From an uncultured Ectothiorhodospiraceae bacterium (GTDB taxonomy: Bacteria > Pseudomonadota > Gammaproteobacteria > UBA9214), in the NCBI GenBank assembly GCA_947258845.1, contig CAMYJZ010000005.1:1-55469 (forward strand): a stretch of DNA of 55,469 nucleotides. The letters run 5' to 3'. Each line of letters opens with the position of its first letter. Within the stretch, counting starts at the first letter, position 1. Below the pieces are notes generated by a model, which saw only the letters and a list, made by a program, of their open reading frames with translations, was not told the origin of the DNA and did no database searches. Shown here piece by piece: positions 18,443-27,990 of the stretch. Position numbers and translations under genes: made by a program.

Positions 18443-19267
18443 ATGAAAAAGGCAATTATCACAGGTTTGTTAATCGTTGCGGGGCTGTTCAACCCGGCCG
18501 CGCGCGCTGATGTACTGGTGCTGGTGCACGGATATCTGAGCGGTGCGCAGGCCTGGGATGCGAGCGGAATCACCACCGTGCTGGGGAGCAACGGCTGGCA
18601 GCGGGCCGGCGTGTACGCCGCCGGGCCGGCAGGGGTCCAGTTGGTCCCGGTGAATGACGGGGGCGCAGAGCACACCTTCTATACGGTTGACCTGCCATCC
18701 GAGGCGCCCGTACTGGTGCAGGCCTTCCAGCTGCGCCAGGTCCTGCAATCTGTCGGCCAGAGGCATGCCGGTGAATCGATTTTCGTGGTGGGTCACTCGG
18801 CCGGTGGCGTGGTGGCACGCGCGGCGCTGGTGCGCGGCCAGGCCCGCAACGTCAAGGCGCTGATCACCATCGCCACACCGCACCTTGGCACCCACCGTGC
18901 CGAGCAGGCGCTGGATGTAACCGATATCCCGTTTCCCTTCTCGATAGTGACCGATATCCTGGGCGGCGAGACCTACGACACGGCCATGCGTTCGCGCAGC
19001 CTGTACGTGGACCTGGTGCGCCCGCGGCCGGGCAGCCTGCTGTTCTGGCTGAATAACGAACCGCATCCCGAGATCCAGTATTTCTCCGTCGTGCGTGGCA
19101 AGGATGCGGCCCTTTCAGGTGACTATGTCGTTCCGGGTTACAGCCAGGACATGAACAACGTGCCGGTGTTGCGCGGCAAGTCGTCACGCATACTGATTCC
19201 CAGGCAGCATGACCTGGATGTCCTCGACGGGAACATTATCGTCAACCTGCTGGCCAACCTCAGCTAG
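18443..19267 (+). CDS. exported alpha/beta hydrolase (lipase/esterase-like)
   Basis: Signal peptide; VLVLVHGYLSGAQAW oxyanion region; VVGHSAGGVVARAAL nucleophile elbow. Confidence 0.85.
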   Translation: MKKAIITGLLIVAGLFNPAARADVLVLVHGYLSGAQAWDASGITTVLGSNGWQRAGVYAAGPAGVQLVPVNDGGAEHTFYTVDLPSEAPVLVQAFQLRQVLQSVGQRHAGESIFVVGHSAGGVVARAALVRGQARNVKALITIATPHLGTHRAEQALDVTDIPFPFSIVTDILGGETYDTAMRSRSLYVDLVRPRPGSLLFWLNNEPHPEIQYFSVVRGKDAALSGDYVVPGYSQDMNNVPVLRGKSSRILIPRQHDLDVLDGNIIVNLLANLS

Positions 19268-19277
19268 CCGGCAGTGG

Positions 19278-19562
19278 CTAGGACGGGATGATCTCGACGC
19301 CCTTCCAGAAGGCCACGTAATCCCTGATGTCACAGGCCGCCGGTTTCGGCTGCGGGTAATACCAGGCCGCATCCGGGTTGGTCTGGTCCGCGACGACGAT
19401 GTTCAGATAGGAGGCCACGCCTTTCCAGGCGCAGGTGGTGTGCGTCTCGCTGGCTTCGAGGTATTCACGCCGGACCGAGTCGGGCGGGAAGTAGTGGTTG
19501 CCCTCGACGGTCAGGGTCCGCTTGCTTTCGGCAATCACCGTGCCTTGCCAGACGGCCTTCAT
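19278..19562 (-). CDS. DUF427 domain protein
   Basis: MKAVWQGTVIAESKRTLTVEGNHYFPPDSV...TTCAWKGVASYLNIVV; GGAGG RBS before the refined ATG. Confidence 0.88.
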   Translation of the reverse strand: MKAVWQGTVIAESKRTLTVEGNHYFPPDSVRREYLEASETHTTCAWKGVASYLNIVVADQTNPDAAWYYPQPKPAACDIRDYVAFWKGVEIIPS

Positions 19563-19792
19563 ACGGTTGTCCTCCCGCCCGGTCGTGTTCATTCGTGTAC
19601 ACGGCGCCGGGTCTGCTCGCATCCATGAATATATACGATACCTGGCCGGTTATCGAAGTTCCCGAACGGGGGTGCAGTCACGGCCCCGGCGGTTTTCTGT
19701 TGGATTATCCTAATTAACTGAGTTATAAATTAATTAATCTTACAGCGGGACCTGCCCAGTGCGACTGTGGCGGTCCGCGACGGGGGTGGGGC

Positions 19793-20539
19793 ATGATCCG
19801 ATTTATTGCCATGCTGCTTTGGCGGGTGATCAACGGGGTGGAGCTGGCGGTCTTCACTGCCATCCTGTATGTGCTGTCCTACCTGCCCGGGGTGCTGCGA
19901 CCCTTTTACTATCCCCTGTTTCGATTCTGGTGCCGCAGCTTTGTACGCGCCCTGGGAGTCGACCTGAGGCTGCACCAGAAAAATACGCTCCCCCTGCCGG
20001 AGCATTACATCCTGGTCGCGAACCACCCTTCGGCCTTCGAGGACATCGGTATACCGGCGCTGTTTCCGGTCCACTCCCTGGCAAAGATCGAGGTGAAGGA
20101 CTGGTGGATCGTCGGCCGCATCAGCATGGCAGCGGGCTCCCTGTACGTGCATCGGGAGTCGCGCGAGTCACGCAACCAGGCCGCCGATGAGCTCGAGCAG
20201 GCGCTGCTGGAGGGGAAAAATATCGCCCTCTATCCCGAGGGGGGGTGCAAAGGCCGGCGCATCTTTGAATCCTTCCGTTTTGGCGCCTTTGATATCTCGT
20301 TGCGCACCGGGATACCCATACTCCCGGTATTCCTGCATTACGAGGCACAGGATGACTTCGAGTGGCGTGAACCCCAGACTCTGCTGCACAAGCTCTGGCA
20401 CATGATGACGACACAGAATAACCGGGTGAATTACTATGTCTATGACGCCATAGACCCGGGCCGGTTTACCGACAAGTCGGCCTACACGGAATACGTTCAC
20501 GGAAAGTATCTGGAATGGCAGGTCCGCTATCTTGACTGA
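19793..20539 (+). CDS. PlsC-like 1-acyl-glycerol-3-phosphate acyltransferase
   Basis: NHPSAFED (NHx4D) and YPEGGCKGRR motifs. Confidence 0.85.
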   Translation: MIRFIAMLLWRVINGVELAVFTAILYVLSYLPGVLRPFYYPLFRFWCRSFVRALGVDLRLHQKNTLPLPEHYILVANHPSAFEDIGIPALFPVHSLAKIEVKDWWIVGRISMAAGSLYVHRESRESRNQAADELEQALLEGKNIALYPEGGCKGRRIFESFRFGAFDISLRTGIPILPVFLHYEAQDDFEWREPQTLLHKLWHMMTTQNNRVNYYVYDAIDPGRFTDKSAYTEYVHGKYLEWQVRYLD

Positions 20540-20652
20540 TCCTGGAGCTGCAGTGCCTGTGCCACTTCACGAGCAGGCGGTGCGCTGCAAGCCATGATAG
20601 AGTAGTGATTAACAATCGTGGCAAGCCCCGGCAAGCCTGCTGTTGACAACCA

Positions 20653-23034
20653 ATGAAGCTGCGTACACAGATCTCCCTGTTTCTGTTTCTCTTTGGACTG
20701 GTCCCCCTGTTTGCGGCCATCCTGATCAATGTGCCGTTGATCTTCGACCGTATCGAACTGCTCTATCACAAGGCCTATTTGCAGAACCTGCGGGAGGGAT
20801 TCAGTGATCTCGACCAGCATATCGCGCGGCGCCACGAGACGGTTCGCTTGCTTGCCAAGTTTCCGGAACCCGGTATGCTGCCTGCCGGCAGTGGCCGGCC
20901 AAGCGCTGGCGATCTGGAAGTGGCGCGCTCGCGTTACGTCGAGTGGCTCAACCAATTGCTCCTGGACCAGCTCGATATTGCCCGGATCCTGTTTCTGGAT
21001 AAAGACGGTCAGGTCCAGTACTGGCTGGAAAAGGGCGGTGTTTCCGGTGGTGTGGTGCCGCGCAAAGACACGGCCGCCTACAGTAACCCGCAGTTCATCC
21101 AGGCCGGGTTGCAGTTGCAGCCGGGCGGTGTATTGACCGGGCCGATTGTCTTCAATCGCGAGGCCGGCGAGGACTCTCCCCACCAGTTCATGCAGCTGGG
21201 TCTCGTCAGTCCTGTCTACAACCTGGCCGATCTGGAACCGGGTAGTTCAGGCAGCAAGCAGGGTGTTGTTATTGCCTACCTGGATATCGGTGGTCTGGCC
21301 AATGCCTACCAGGGCGTTTTCTGGGTGCAAAACGACGGTAGCTACCTGGTGCAGGACGAGCCGGAATCGACGGCCTTTTCTGCCTTCGATGACTTTCAGG
21401 GACTGGGGGACATCTTCAGCAAGGGCGAGTTGGCGCTGTGGGAAAAGGATGAACAGCAGGTGCTCTGGGTGCCGCTGTTTATCACCGAGGATTCCGGCCC
21501 CTTGTGGGTCGGGCGCAGTGTCGACCCTTCGCCAATTGCAAAACTGCGCCATGCGATCGAGGTTCGCGTTGTGACCATAGTGCTCGGCCTGCTGATGGTC
21601 GTGTTTGTTGTGGCGCGACTGATTGCATTGCGTACCGAACGCCTGGGGCATGAGTTGACAGACGGGATATCACGGGTGATAGAGCACGATGAACCGGTCA
21701 ATTTCGCCTGGCAGCGGCCGGAGGAGCTTCATGTGCTGGGCAAGAATCTCACTCGCCTGTCCATCACGCATACCGAGCACAGCAAGGCCCTGCGTGACTA
21801 TGCGAGTGAACTGGAAGAGTCCAACCGTTACAAGTCGGAGTTTCTCGCCAATGTCAGTCATGAGCTGCGCACGCCGCTGAATTCGATACTGCTGCTTTCG
21901 AAGATGCTGGCCGATGACGGCAGGGAGGGCCAGCCTCACGAGGACCTCAAACAGGCACGGGTGATCCATGCAGCCGGCAATGACCTCAGGGCGCTGATTG
22001 ACAACATTCTCGATCTGTCGCGTATCGAGGCACGCCAGATGTCCCTGCACCCGGAACGTATCAGCCTGTACGACCTGCTGGACGATATCCAGCAGTTGCT
22101 CAAGCCGCAATACGACGAAAAGGGACTAAGCCTCACTATCGATATCGACAAGGACGCGCCTGAATTCATCGAGACTGACAAGGAAAAGTTGCGCCAGATC
22201 CTGATCAATTTTCTCTCTAACTCGGTGAAGTTCACTTCCCATGGCGGGGCGAAGATGCGCCTGCAGGCCTATGCCAGTCAGTCCGATGGGAAATATGCCG
22301 CCTGTATCAGCGTGGTCGATACCGGGATCGGCATTCCCGACGACAAGCAGCGGGTTATATTCGAGGCCTTCAAGCAGGCGGACGGGTCAACCAGCCGTCG
22401 TTTCGGTGGTACCGGGCTCGGGCTGACGATCAGCCGTGATCTGGCACACATCATGGGGGGAGACATCCTGCTCGAGAGCCAGCCGGGAGAGGGGGCGGCC
22501 TTCTCCCTCCTGCTGCCCGAACACATGCCGACGATTGCCGAGAGGGATGACCGGGCCGTGTCGGCGGGGGAGGCCGGCAGCGGGGAACAGCAGGCAAGCA
22601 TTCCCGAGGCGGATTACGCGGGTACCCGGGTGCTGCTGGTGGACGATGATGTACGCAATCTGCTGGCGCTGACACCGTTGCTGGAACGCTGGGGTATGCA
22701 GATCATGGCAGCCGGTGACGGTCGGGAGGCGCTGGAGACGCTGGAAACCGAGGGTCACTTTGACATCGTACTGTTGGATATAATGATGCCCGAACTGAAT
22801 GGTTACGAAGTGGCACGTGAGATCCGCAGCAAGCCTGCCTATGCCGATCTGCCGGTGATTGCACTGACCGCACGAGCCGGCGAGGAGGACCTGAAGGACT
22901 GCCTCGCTGCCGGTGCCAACGACCATCTGGTCAAGCCCATTGATGTTGTGGAGTTGAAGACTTTGCTGGATAAATACCTGATTGAAACCGGCGGTCACGC
23001 CAGGCAGGGAGAACGCAGCGGGGGCAGGCCGTGA
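20653..23034 (+). CDS. membrane hybrid sensor histidine kinase with C-terminal receiver
   Basis: N-terminal TM and sensor region; H-box NVSHELRTPLNSILLLSKM; NFLSNSVKFT, DTGIGIP, GTGLGLTISRDL; receiver LLVDDDVRNLL...VLLDIMMPELNG. Confidence 0.95.
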   Translation: MKLRTQISLFLFLFGLVPLFAAILINVPLIFDRIELLYHKAYLQNLREGFSDLDQHIARRHETVRLLAKFPEPGMLPAGSGRPSAGDLEVARSRYVEWLNQLLLDQLDIARILFLDKDGQVQYWLEKGGVSGGVVPRKDTAAYSNPQFIQAGLQLQPGGVLTGPIVFNREAGEDSPHQFMQLGLVSPVYNLADLEPGSSGSKQGVVIAYLDIGGLANAYQGVFWVQNDGSYLVQDEPESTAFSAFDDFQGLGDIFSKGELALWEKDEQQVLWVPLFITEDSGPLWVGRSVDPSPIAKLRHAIEVRVVTIVLGLLMVVFVVARLIALRTERLGHELTDGISRVIEHDEPVNFAWQRPEELHVLGKNLTRLSITHTEHSKALRDYASELEESNRYKSEFLANVSHELRTPLNSILLLSKMLADDGREGQPHEDLKQARVIHAAGNDLRALIDNILDLSRIEARQMSLHPERISLYDLLDDIQQLLKPQYDEKGLSLTIDIDKDAPEFIETDKEKLRQILINFLSNSVKFTSHGGAKMRLQAYASQSDGKYAACISVVDTGIGIPDDKQRVIFEAFKQADGSTSRRFGGTGLGLTISRDLAHIMGGDILLESQPGEGAAFSLLLPEHMPTIAERDDRAVSAGEAGSGEQQASIPEADYAGTRVLLVDDDVRNLLALTPLLERWGMQIMAAGDGREALETLETEGHFDIVLLDIMMPELNGYEVAREIRSKPAYADLPVIALTARAGEEDLKDCLAAGANDHLVKPIDVVELKTLLDKYLIETGGHARQGERSGGRP

Positions 23035-23873
23035 AGCGCTATGCCGGCTTCCGGATTCTGATTGTCGATGACAACCAGAATAACCTGTACACGCTGCATG
23101 CCCTGATCAGCAAGTATATGGATGTGGAGGTGCTCGAGGCCAACTCCGGTCAGGCGGCCCTTGATACCGCCCTGAATGACCCGCGTATCGACCTGATTGT
23201 GCTTGACATACAGATGCCGGAAATGGACGGTTTCCAGACGGCATCCATGCTCAAGGTCAGGAAAAAGACCAGGGACATACCGATTATTTTCCTGACGGCC
23301 GCCTACAAGACCGATGAATTCCAGAAGAAGGGTTATGAGGTCGGTGCGGCAGACTACCTGCTCAAGCCTATCGATGACAATCAGCTGATCAACAAGATCA
23401 GTACCTATCTCAGGCTTATAGAGAAAGAACGTGAAATGAACCGCCAGCTCGAGGCGCTGGTGGCGGAGCGCACCCGGGAGCTGCAGCAGGCCAAGGGCTA
23501 CCTGGAGAAGGTTATCGGCAATATGGGCGAGGCACTGCTGTTACTGGAGTCCTCGGGCAAGATAAAGGCAGCCAATCCGGCCGCTTGCAGTATGCTCGGT
23601 TATGAACCGGCTGATCTCATTGGTATGTCCATCGGTGATGTTTTCGAGGAAGAAGAGCAGGAACAGGCCAATGCCTTCATGGGGACCTGGCTGGAAGCCC
23701 TGATCAGGACGGGGACAATCAGCAGTATACAGGCCAGCTTTATCGCCAGTGACCAGCGCCGGGTGCCTATCCTGTTTTCGAGGACGGCCATCAAGAATGA
23801 TAGTGATGAGATAACTGATATCATATGCATTGCCAAGGATATGACTGGCTATACACGTGTCAATGCAGGGTAG
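23031..23873 (+). CDS. response regulator with C-terminal PAS domain
   Basis: ILIVDDNQNNLYTL, LIVLDIQMPEMDG, YLLKPI; PAS-like VIGNMGEALLLLESSGKIKAANPAACSMLGY; GTG start overlaps the kinase stop. Confidence 0.9.
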   Translation: MKRYAGFRILIVDDNQNNLYTLHALISKYMDVEVLEANSGQAALDTALNDPRIDLIVLDIQMPEMDGFQTASMLKVRKKTRDIPIIFLTAAYKTDEFQKKGYEVGAADYLLKPIDDNQLINKISTYLRLIEKEREMNRQLEALVAERTRELQQAKGYLEKVIGNMGEALLLLESSGKIKAANPAACSMLGYEPADLIGMSIGDVFEEEEQEQANAFMGTWLEALIRTGTISSIQASFIASDQRRVPILFSRTAIKNDSDEITDIICIAKDMTGYTRVNAG

Positions 23874-23929
23874 TTGCATGCTGGGTCCTGCACGGTAAAC
23901 TTCGTGGCAGATTAATTATGGAGTGTTAA

Positions 23930-24262
23930 ATGGAAGATTCGGTACCGGACAAGACACCTGAAGAAGATATCACCTTGACCGCGGATGCCCTGAAGGCAAT
24001 GGGTCATCCCCTGCGCTGGAAGATTCTCTGCACCCTGGGCGACAATGAAATGTCAGTGGGTGAGATCGTCGAGAAGATAGGCACCTCGCAGAGCAATGTG
24101 TCGCAACACCTCGATCAGCTGCGCAACAAGAACATTGTTACCTCGCGGCGCGATGCAAACCGTATCTATTACCGGGTGCGCAATGACCAGCTTCTGGAAT
24201 TGATCGGCACGATGCGTTCCGTGCTATGCCATGTGAACCTGGATGATATGTCCCGGGAGTAG
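23930..24262 (+). CDS. ArsR/SmtB family regulator with C34/C100 pair (candidate persulfide sensor)
   Basis: ALKAMGHPLRWKILCTLGDNEMSVGEI, TSQSNVSQHLDQLRNKNIVTSRRDANRIYYRV; cysteines 66 residues apart. Confidence 0.9.
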   Translation: MEDSVPDKTPEEDITLTADALKAMGHPLRWKILCTLGDNEMSVGEIVEKIGTSQSNVSQHLDQLRNKNIVTSRRDANRIYYRVRNDQLLELIGTMRSVLCHVNLDDMSRE

Positions 24263-24292
24263 CGCAACTGCTTTGTATGAAGCGTGAAAAAA

Positions 24293-24322
24293 ACGGGGGC
24301 GACTCGAAAGAGTCGCCCCCGT
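24293..24322 (-). terminator. terminator of sulfur-globule-like gene 2 (possibly bidirectional with the ArsR gene)
   Basis: acgggggcgactcgaaagagtcgcccccgt flanked by an A tract. Confidence 0.85.
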
Positions 24323-24349
24323 TTGGCTTTTCCGGCGAGTAAGGGTTAC

Positions 24350-24652
24350 TTACTTGCTTTCGGTGTCAAGAGCCTGGGGGGCAACCGGAGCAACTACCGG
24401 AGCATACCCGTAAGGCGCATAACCGTAGTACGGAGCGTCATAACCGTAGCCACGACCGTAGCCACGACCATGACCGCGACCGGAAGCGCGACCGCTGAAG
24501 TTCATGCTGAACCCGCCGTCGAAGTCACCGTCGCCATAACCGTTGTTGTAGCCGTCATAACCGTTACCGAAAGGACCCCAGCCCCAGGCGGAAGCGGCGG
24601 TAGAAGCAACTGCCAGGGTGGCAGCAGTAATCAAAGTAGCAATCGTTTTCAT
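24350..24652 (-). CDS. Gly/Tyr-rich exported protein, sulfur globule protein-like (second copy)
   Basis: [100 protein letters not shown]. Confidence 0.7.
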   Translation of the reverse strand: MKTIATLITAATLAVASTAASAWGWGPFGNGYDGYNNGYGDGDFDGGFSMNFSGRASGRGHGRGYGRGYGYDAPYYGYAPYGYAPVVAPVAPQALDTESK

Positions 24653-24954
24653 GATGTATCTCCAAAAAGTTAAAGTTGATAAAAGTGGTTTAGAAGTCTT
24701 TGCAATGACGGTGATTATAGTATTAGCAATTAAGTAAATAAGCAAGTACTAATTTAAATAAATAGTAAAATAGTTCAAAGTTATTTTTATTTTATATATA
24801 TTACAAATAGTTAAATAGATAACGGCAGCTGCTTCCGGGGCAGTTACAGCGCGAACTGGCTGGTAAATCGGGCATTCGGGTGCCGGAATGCAGGTGATTT
24901 GCGCCGTTTGGCCCCGTTGCGGGCGGTGTGATGACTGTGAATGGGGGGTTATTA

Positions 24955-25365
24955 GTGAATAAATTGCTGTTGTCTGTCGTGGAACTCGGTGGCTATCCGA
25001 ATTTCGCTCCCCTGTATACAAGCTGCGGTTATGAGGTTGCCGTGGTGAATTCCATGCGCAAGGCCATTAATTTCCTCAAAAAGAGGCAGCCCGCCGTTAT
25101 TGTGGCGGAATTCAATTTCCAGTCTGATTTTCGCGACCGTAGCAGCAGTCTGGAGTCCTTGATGGCCGTGGTACAGCGTTTGCCGGGGGTCCGGGTGATC
25201 GTCTTCTATGACAGGGAATACCGGCCCCAGTTTGAAAAACTCAGTGCCCGTCTGCCTGTGGATGCGGCGCTGGCATTCCCCATCGAGGAATCGACCCTGA
25301 GGGCCAGCCTTGAGGCGCTCGGGGGGGGGATCAAAAAGTTGACGCCTGATCCGGATCTTGAGTAG
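24955..25365 (+). CDS. hypothetical protein, receiver-like fold suspected
   Basis: GTG start; KLLLSVVELGGYPNFAPLYTSCGYEVAVVNSMRKAINFLKKRQPAVIVAEFNF resembles a degenerate receiver layout. Confidence 0.6.
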   Translation: MNKLLLSVVELGGYPNFAPLYTSCGYEVAVVNSMRKAINFLKKRQPAVIVAEFNFQSDFRDRSSSLESLMAVVQRLPGVRVIVFYDREYRPQFEKLSARLPVDAALAFPIEESTLRASLEALGGGIKKLTPDPDLE

Positions 25366-25418
25366 AGTGGATAAATAAGAATCCGGACTGTTTATCAGTC
25401 GGGAAGGCAGGTGAACCA

Positions 25419-26159
25419 ATGACGGGCAATTCCTACTCCACGCTGGCGCAGTATCGGTTGCAAGGCCCTGATGCTGATTTGTGCTGCGCCAGTTCCATGC
25501 TGTTGGTGGCGCTGCTGTTTCTCTCGGTTGTCCTGGCGGCACCGGTCTCGGCCGCTGATCTGAGGGTGCGGGTGTTCGAACGGGGAGGCCAGGAGCCGCT
25601 GGCGGGTGTCTCAGTGTGTGTGGGCACACAGGCCAACCCTACCCAGTTTGGCGCCGTCCGCAGCGATCAGGACGGCTATACTGTATTCCGGGATCTCCCG
25701 CGTGCCCCGCTGACTGTCATCGCATCGAAGCCAGGTTACCTCGGGCAGCAGGAATCCCTGGTCACTTCCAATATGGAACGGCTGCTGGTGGTGTCACTGC
25801 CCACCGGTGGTGGCGGCCCGAAATGCGAGCATGACGTGCGGGATAGGGCCGGAAGATCCTCCGCTCTGCAGCTGGGATATCTCAAGATCAATAGCGGAGC
25901 GATGATAACTGCCAGTCGCTACGTTTTTCTGAACCATGCGCTGGATGGCAATCCTACGGAATACCGGGCCAGCGAGAGTCCGGACTTCAACGGTGCCCGC
26001 TGGCAGTCATATATACCCGAGCCCGCGTTTGAACTCAGTCCGGGTACTGGCCGGAAGGTGGTCTATTTCCAGGTGCGCCGCTATTCGAAGATGAATGGTG
26101 CTGATATCCAGACATTGTCTCCCGTGGTGCGCGACTCGATTAACCTACGTCTTCCCTGA
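25419..26159 (+). CDS. exported protein with carboxypeptidase-regulatory-like domain
   Basis: Hydrophobic leader; LRVRVFERGGQEPLAGVSVCVGT...DQDGYTVFRDLPRAPLTVIASKPGY. Confidence 0.65.
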   Translation: MTGNSYSTLAQYRLQGPDADLCCASSMLLVALLFLSVVLAAPVSAADLRVRVFERGGQEPLAGVSVCVGTQANPTQFGAVRSDQDGYTVFRDLPRAPLTVIASKPGYLGQQESLVTSNMERLLVVSLPTGGGGPKCEHDVRDRAGRSSALQLGYLKINSGAMITASRYVFLNHALDGNPTEYRASESPDFNGARWQSYIPEPAFELSPGTGRKVVYFQVRRYSKMNGADIQTLSPVVRDSINLRLP

Positions 26160-26190
26160 AGCCGGCGTTATTCCCCTGGCGTTCTGAATC

Positions 26191-26976
26191 ATGGCGTCCA
26201 GCCGGTTTTTTCGTCAGCTCAGGATTCTTGCCCTGCTGTTTGTCCTGCTGGTCGTGGCGGTGGATGCCTGGCTGGCCAAGGCGCGCACCACAGACTGGAA
26301 TGATCCGCTGTGGGTTGTGGTATACCCGATCAACGGCGACAGTCGTAGCAGTACCTCCGCCTATATTGGCAATCTGACCGACGATACCTTCCTGCCGGTC
26401 CGCGATTTCATTGCCCGTGAGGCCGGCCGCTATGGATTGCCGGGGAATGAACTGGTGCATATCAGGCTGGGACCCGAGATCCACGAAATCCCACCCGTAC
26501 CACCGTCCGGACGAAATGTCTTTTCGGTTGGTCTGTGGAGCCTGCAGCTACGTTACTGGGTGATGCGGACCCGCTGGCGCTACGACGGTCCGCCCGCGGA
26601 CATCCGTATCTTTGTCAAGTTCTACGATGACGAGTGGCGCAGTCAACTGGCCCATTCCCTGGGGCTGCAGAAGGGGCTGGTGGGTGTCGTCAATGCCTTC
26701 GCCAGCCGTGCCTATGCGGGAAGGACGAACGTGGTACTTACCCACGAACTGCTGCACACACTGGGTGCTACGGACAAGTACAATCTGAACAGCAATCAGC
26801 CCGTTTATCCTGCTGGCTATGCCGAACCGGACCGCAGGCCCCTGTACCCGCAGTCAACGGCAGAGATCATGGGAGGCAGGATACCCGAATCCGATACCCG
26901 CTCGGTCATGCCGGCATCCCTGCGCGATACCGTCATCGGCAGCATCACGGCCCGGGAGATTCGCTGGGTGAATTGA
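26191..26976 (+). CDS. membrane-anchored metzincin-like metalloprotease
   Basis: N-terminal TM; HELLHTLGATDKYN (HExxHxxGxxD) and downstream AEIMGGRI Met-turn-like segment. Confidence 0.65.
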   Translation: MASSRFFRQLRILALLFVLLVVAVDAWLAKARTTDWNDPLWVVVYPINGDSRSSTSAYIGNLTDDTFLPVRDFIAREAGRYGLPGNELVHIRLGPEIHEIPPVPPSGRNVFSVGLWSLQLRYWVMRTRWRYDGPPADIRIFVKFYDDEWRSQLAHSLGLQKGLVGVVNAFASRAYAGRTNVVLTHELLHTLGATDKYNLNSNQPVYPAGYAEPDRRPLYPQSTAEIMGGRIPESDTRSVMPASLRDTVIGSITAREIRWVN

Positions 26977-26992
26977 GTTGCGGGGAGGCCGG

Positions 26993-27406
26993 TCAGAGGG
27001 CCGGATCACCGGGGTTATAGTCAAGGGTTCTCTCGGCCAGAATCTCACCAGACGCATCCAGGACCAGCACTGTCCAGGGGCCGTGCATCCCGGGTGTCAG
27101 TGTCTTGCTGGACCAGACCCGCCAGCGCGGACCCGACACCTTGAAACGCACCTCGGCCAGGGTCTCTCCCTGATACTCCCAGCTGTGCACGACAACCTGG
27201 CCGGTCAGGTTTCTGAGTTCGGTAAAGAAGTAGACCTGCTCGGTATTCCCGATCAGCTCGGTCAGATTGTCTCCGGGCTCGCGGTCATGGACCACGCTGG
27301 AGAAAATCGCGCGTTTGACATGGGCCGTGTCCGTGCCGGTTTCGGCCGCGCACAGGGGCGCTGCCAGCAGGGCGAGTACGGCGATAAGCGAGAAAATTCT
27401 TGGCAT
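26993..27406 (-). CDS. DUF2914 domain protein, exported
   Basis: Signal peptide; VYFFTELRNLTGQVVVHSWEYQGETLAEVRFKVSGPRWRVWSSKTL. Confidence 0.8.
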   Translation of the reverse strand: MPRIFSLIAVLALLAAPLCAAETGTDTAHVKRAIFSSVVHDREPGDNLTELIGNTEQVYFFTELRNLTGQVVVHSWEYQGETLAEVRFKVSGPRWRVWSSKTLTPGMHGPWTVLVLDASGEILAERTLDYNPGDPAL

Positions 27407-27474
27407 CAGGTGTCCCGGTAATCCATATATCTCTATGGAACCGCCAAAGACAGCCGGGGTCTGTGACCGGTTTC

Positions 27475-27951
27475 TCAGGAAGAGGGTTTGATGGGGCGGC
27501 TGGATTTCCTGCGGCCCTGGAAACTGACGATGGCCTGCATGATCCGTTCCAGGGGAAGATCCTGCAGGCGTACATAACGGGCAAATGTCGCCTTGGCCAG
27601 TGCATAGATGTTGTCTACCCGATCGCAGTCATTGCAATCAGGATCAATCAGCTGCTGCAGCCCCAGCAGTCCGCCAAGCTGGACGCGGATCTCCTTGGCA
27701 TGCGGCAGCGGCCCGTCGGCATGTGTGAGGTGCAGGGAGAAGCGCGCATTGCGGCGCAGTGTATCAAGCAGCTCGGTACACATTTCATTGCCGGCATCCG
27801 ACTTGCAGGCAACGCCTTCACGGTCTGCCAGGCAGAAGCGCGCAGCCTGTTTGCAGGAGCAGCGGCGCGCATTGATGGTCTTCTCGAACACACAGCGCCG
27901 TTCATTGATGGCATGGTAGGTGGCCTTGTATTCCAGCTCTTCCACGATCAA
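27475..27951 (-). CDS. uncharacterised cysteine-rich protein, four-Cys family member A
   Basis: C-x12-C-x15-C-x8-C frame plus two extra cysteines; GGLLGLQQL; C-terminal IVSFQGRRKSS. Confidence 0.75.
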   Translation of the reverse strand: MIVEELEYKATYHAINERRCVFEKTINARRCSCKQAARFCLADREGVACKSDAGNEMCTELLDTLRRNARFSLHLTHADGPLPHAKEIRVQLGGLLGLQQLIDPDCNDCDRVDNIYALAKATFARYVRLQDLPLERIMQAIVSFQGRRKSSRPIKPSS

Positions 27952-27990
27952 ACAGGCATCAGGCAGGGGCTTCGCAGCAGAGACCCGGAA

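Larger units (their letters stand above)
24288..24745. repeat. right arm of inverted gene-sized duplication
   Basis: Reverse complement of 17927-18400 with scattered differences. Confidence 0.9.

Noticed and set aside
24284-24673. 129-aa plus-strand ORF across the second sulfur-globule-like gene
   Set aside because: Antisense of the repeat-rich gene; a matching shadow ORF (17995-18366) occurs opposite the first copy, so it only reflects the duplication.
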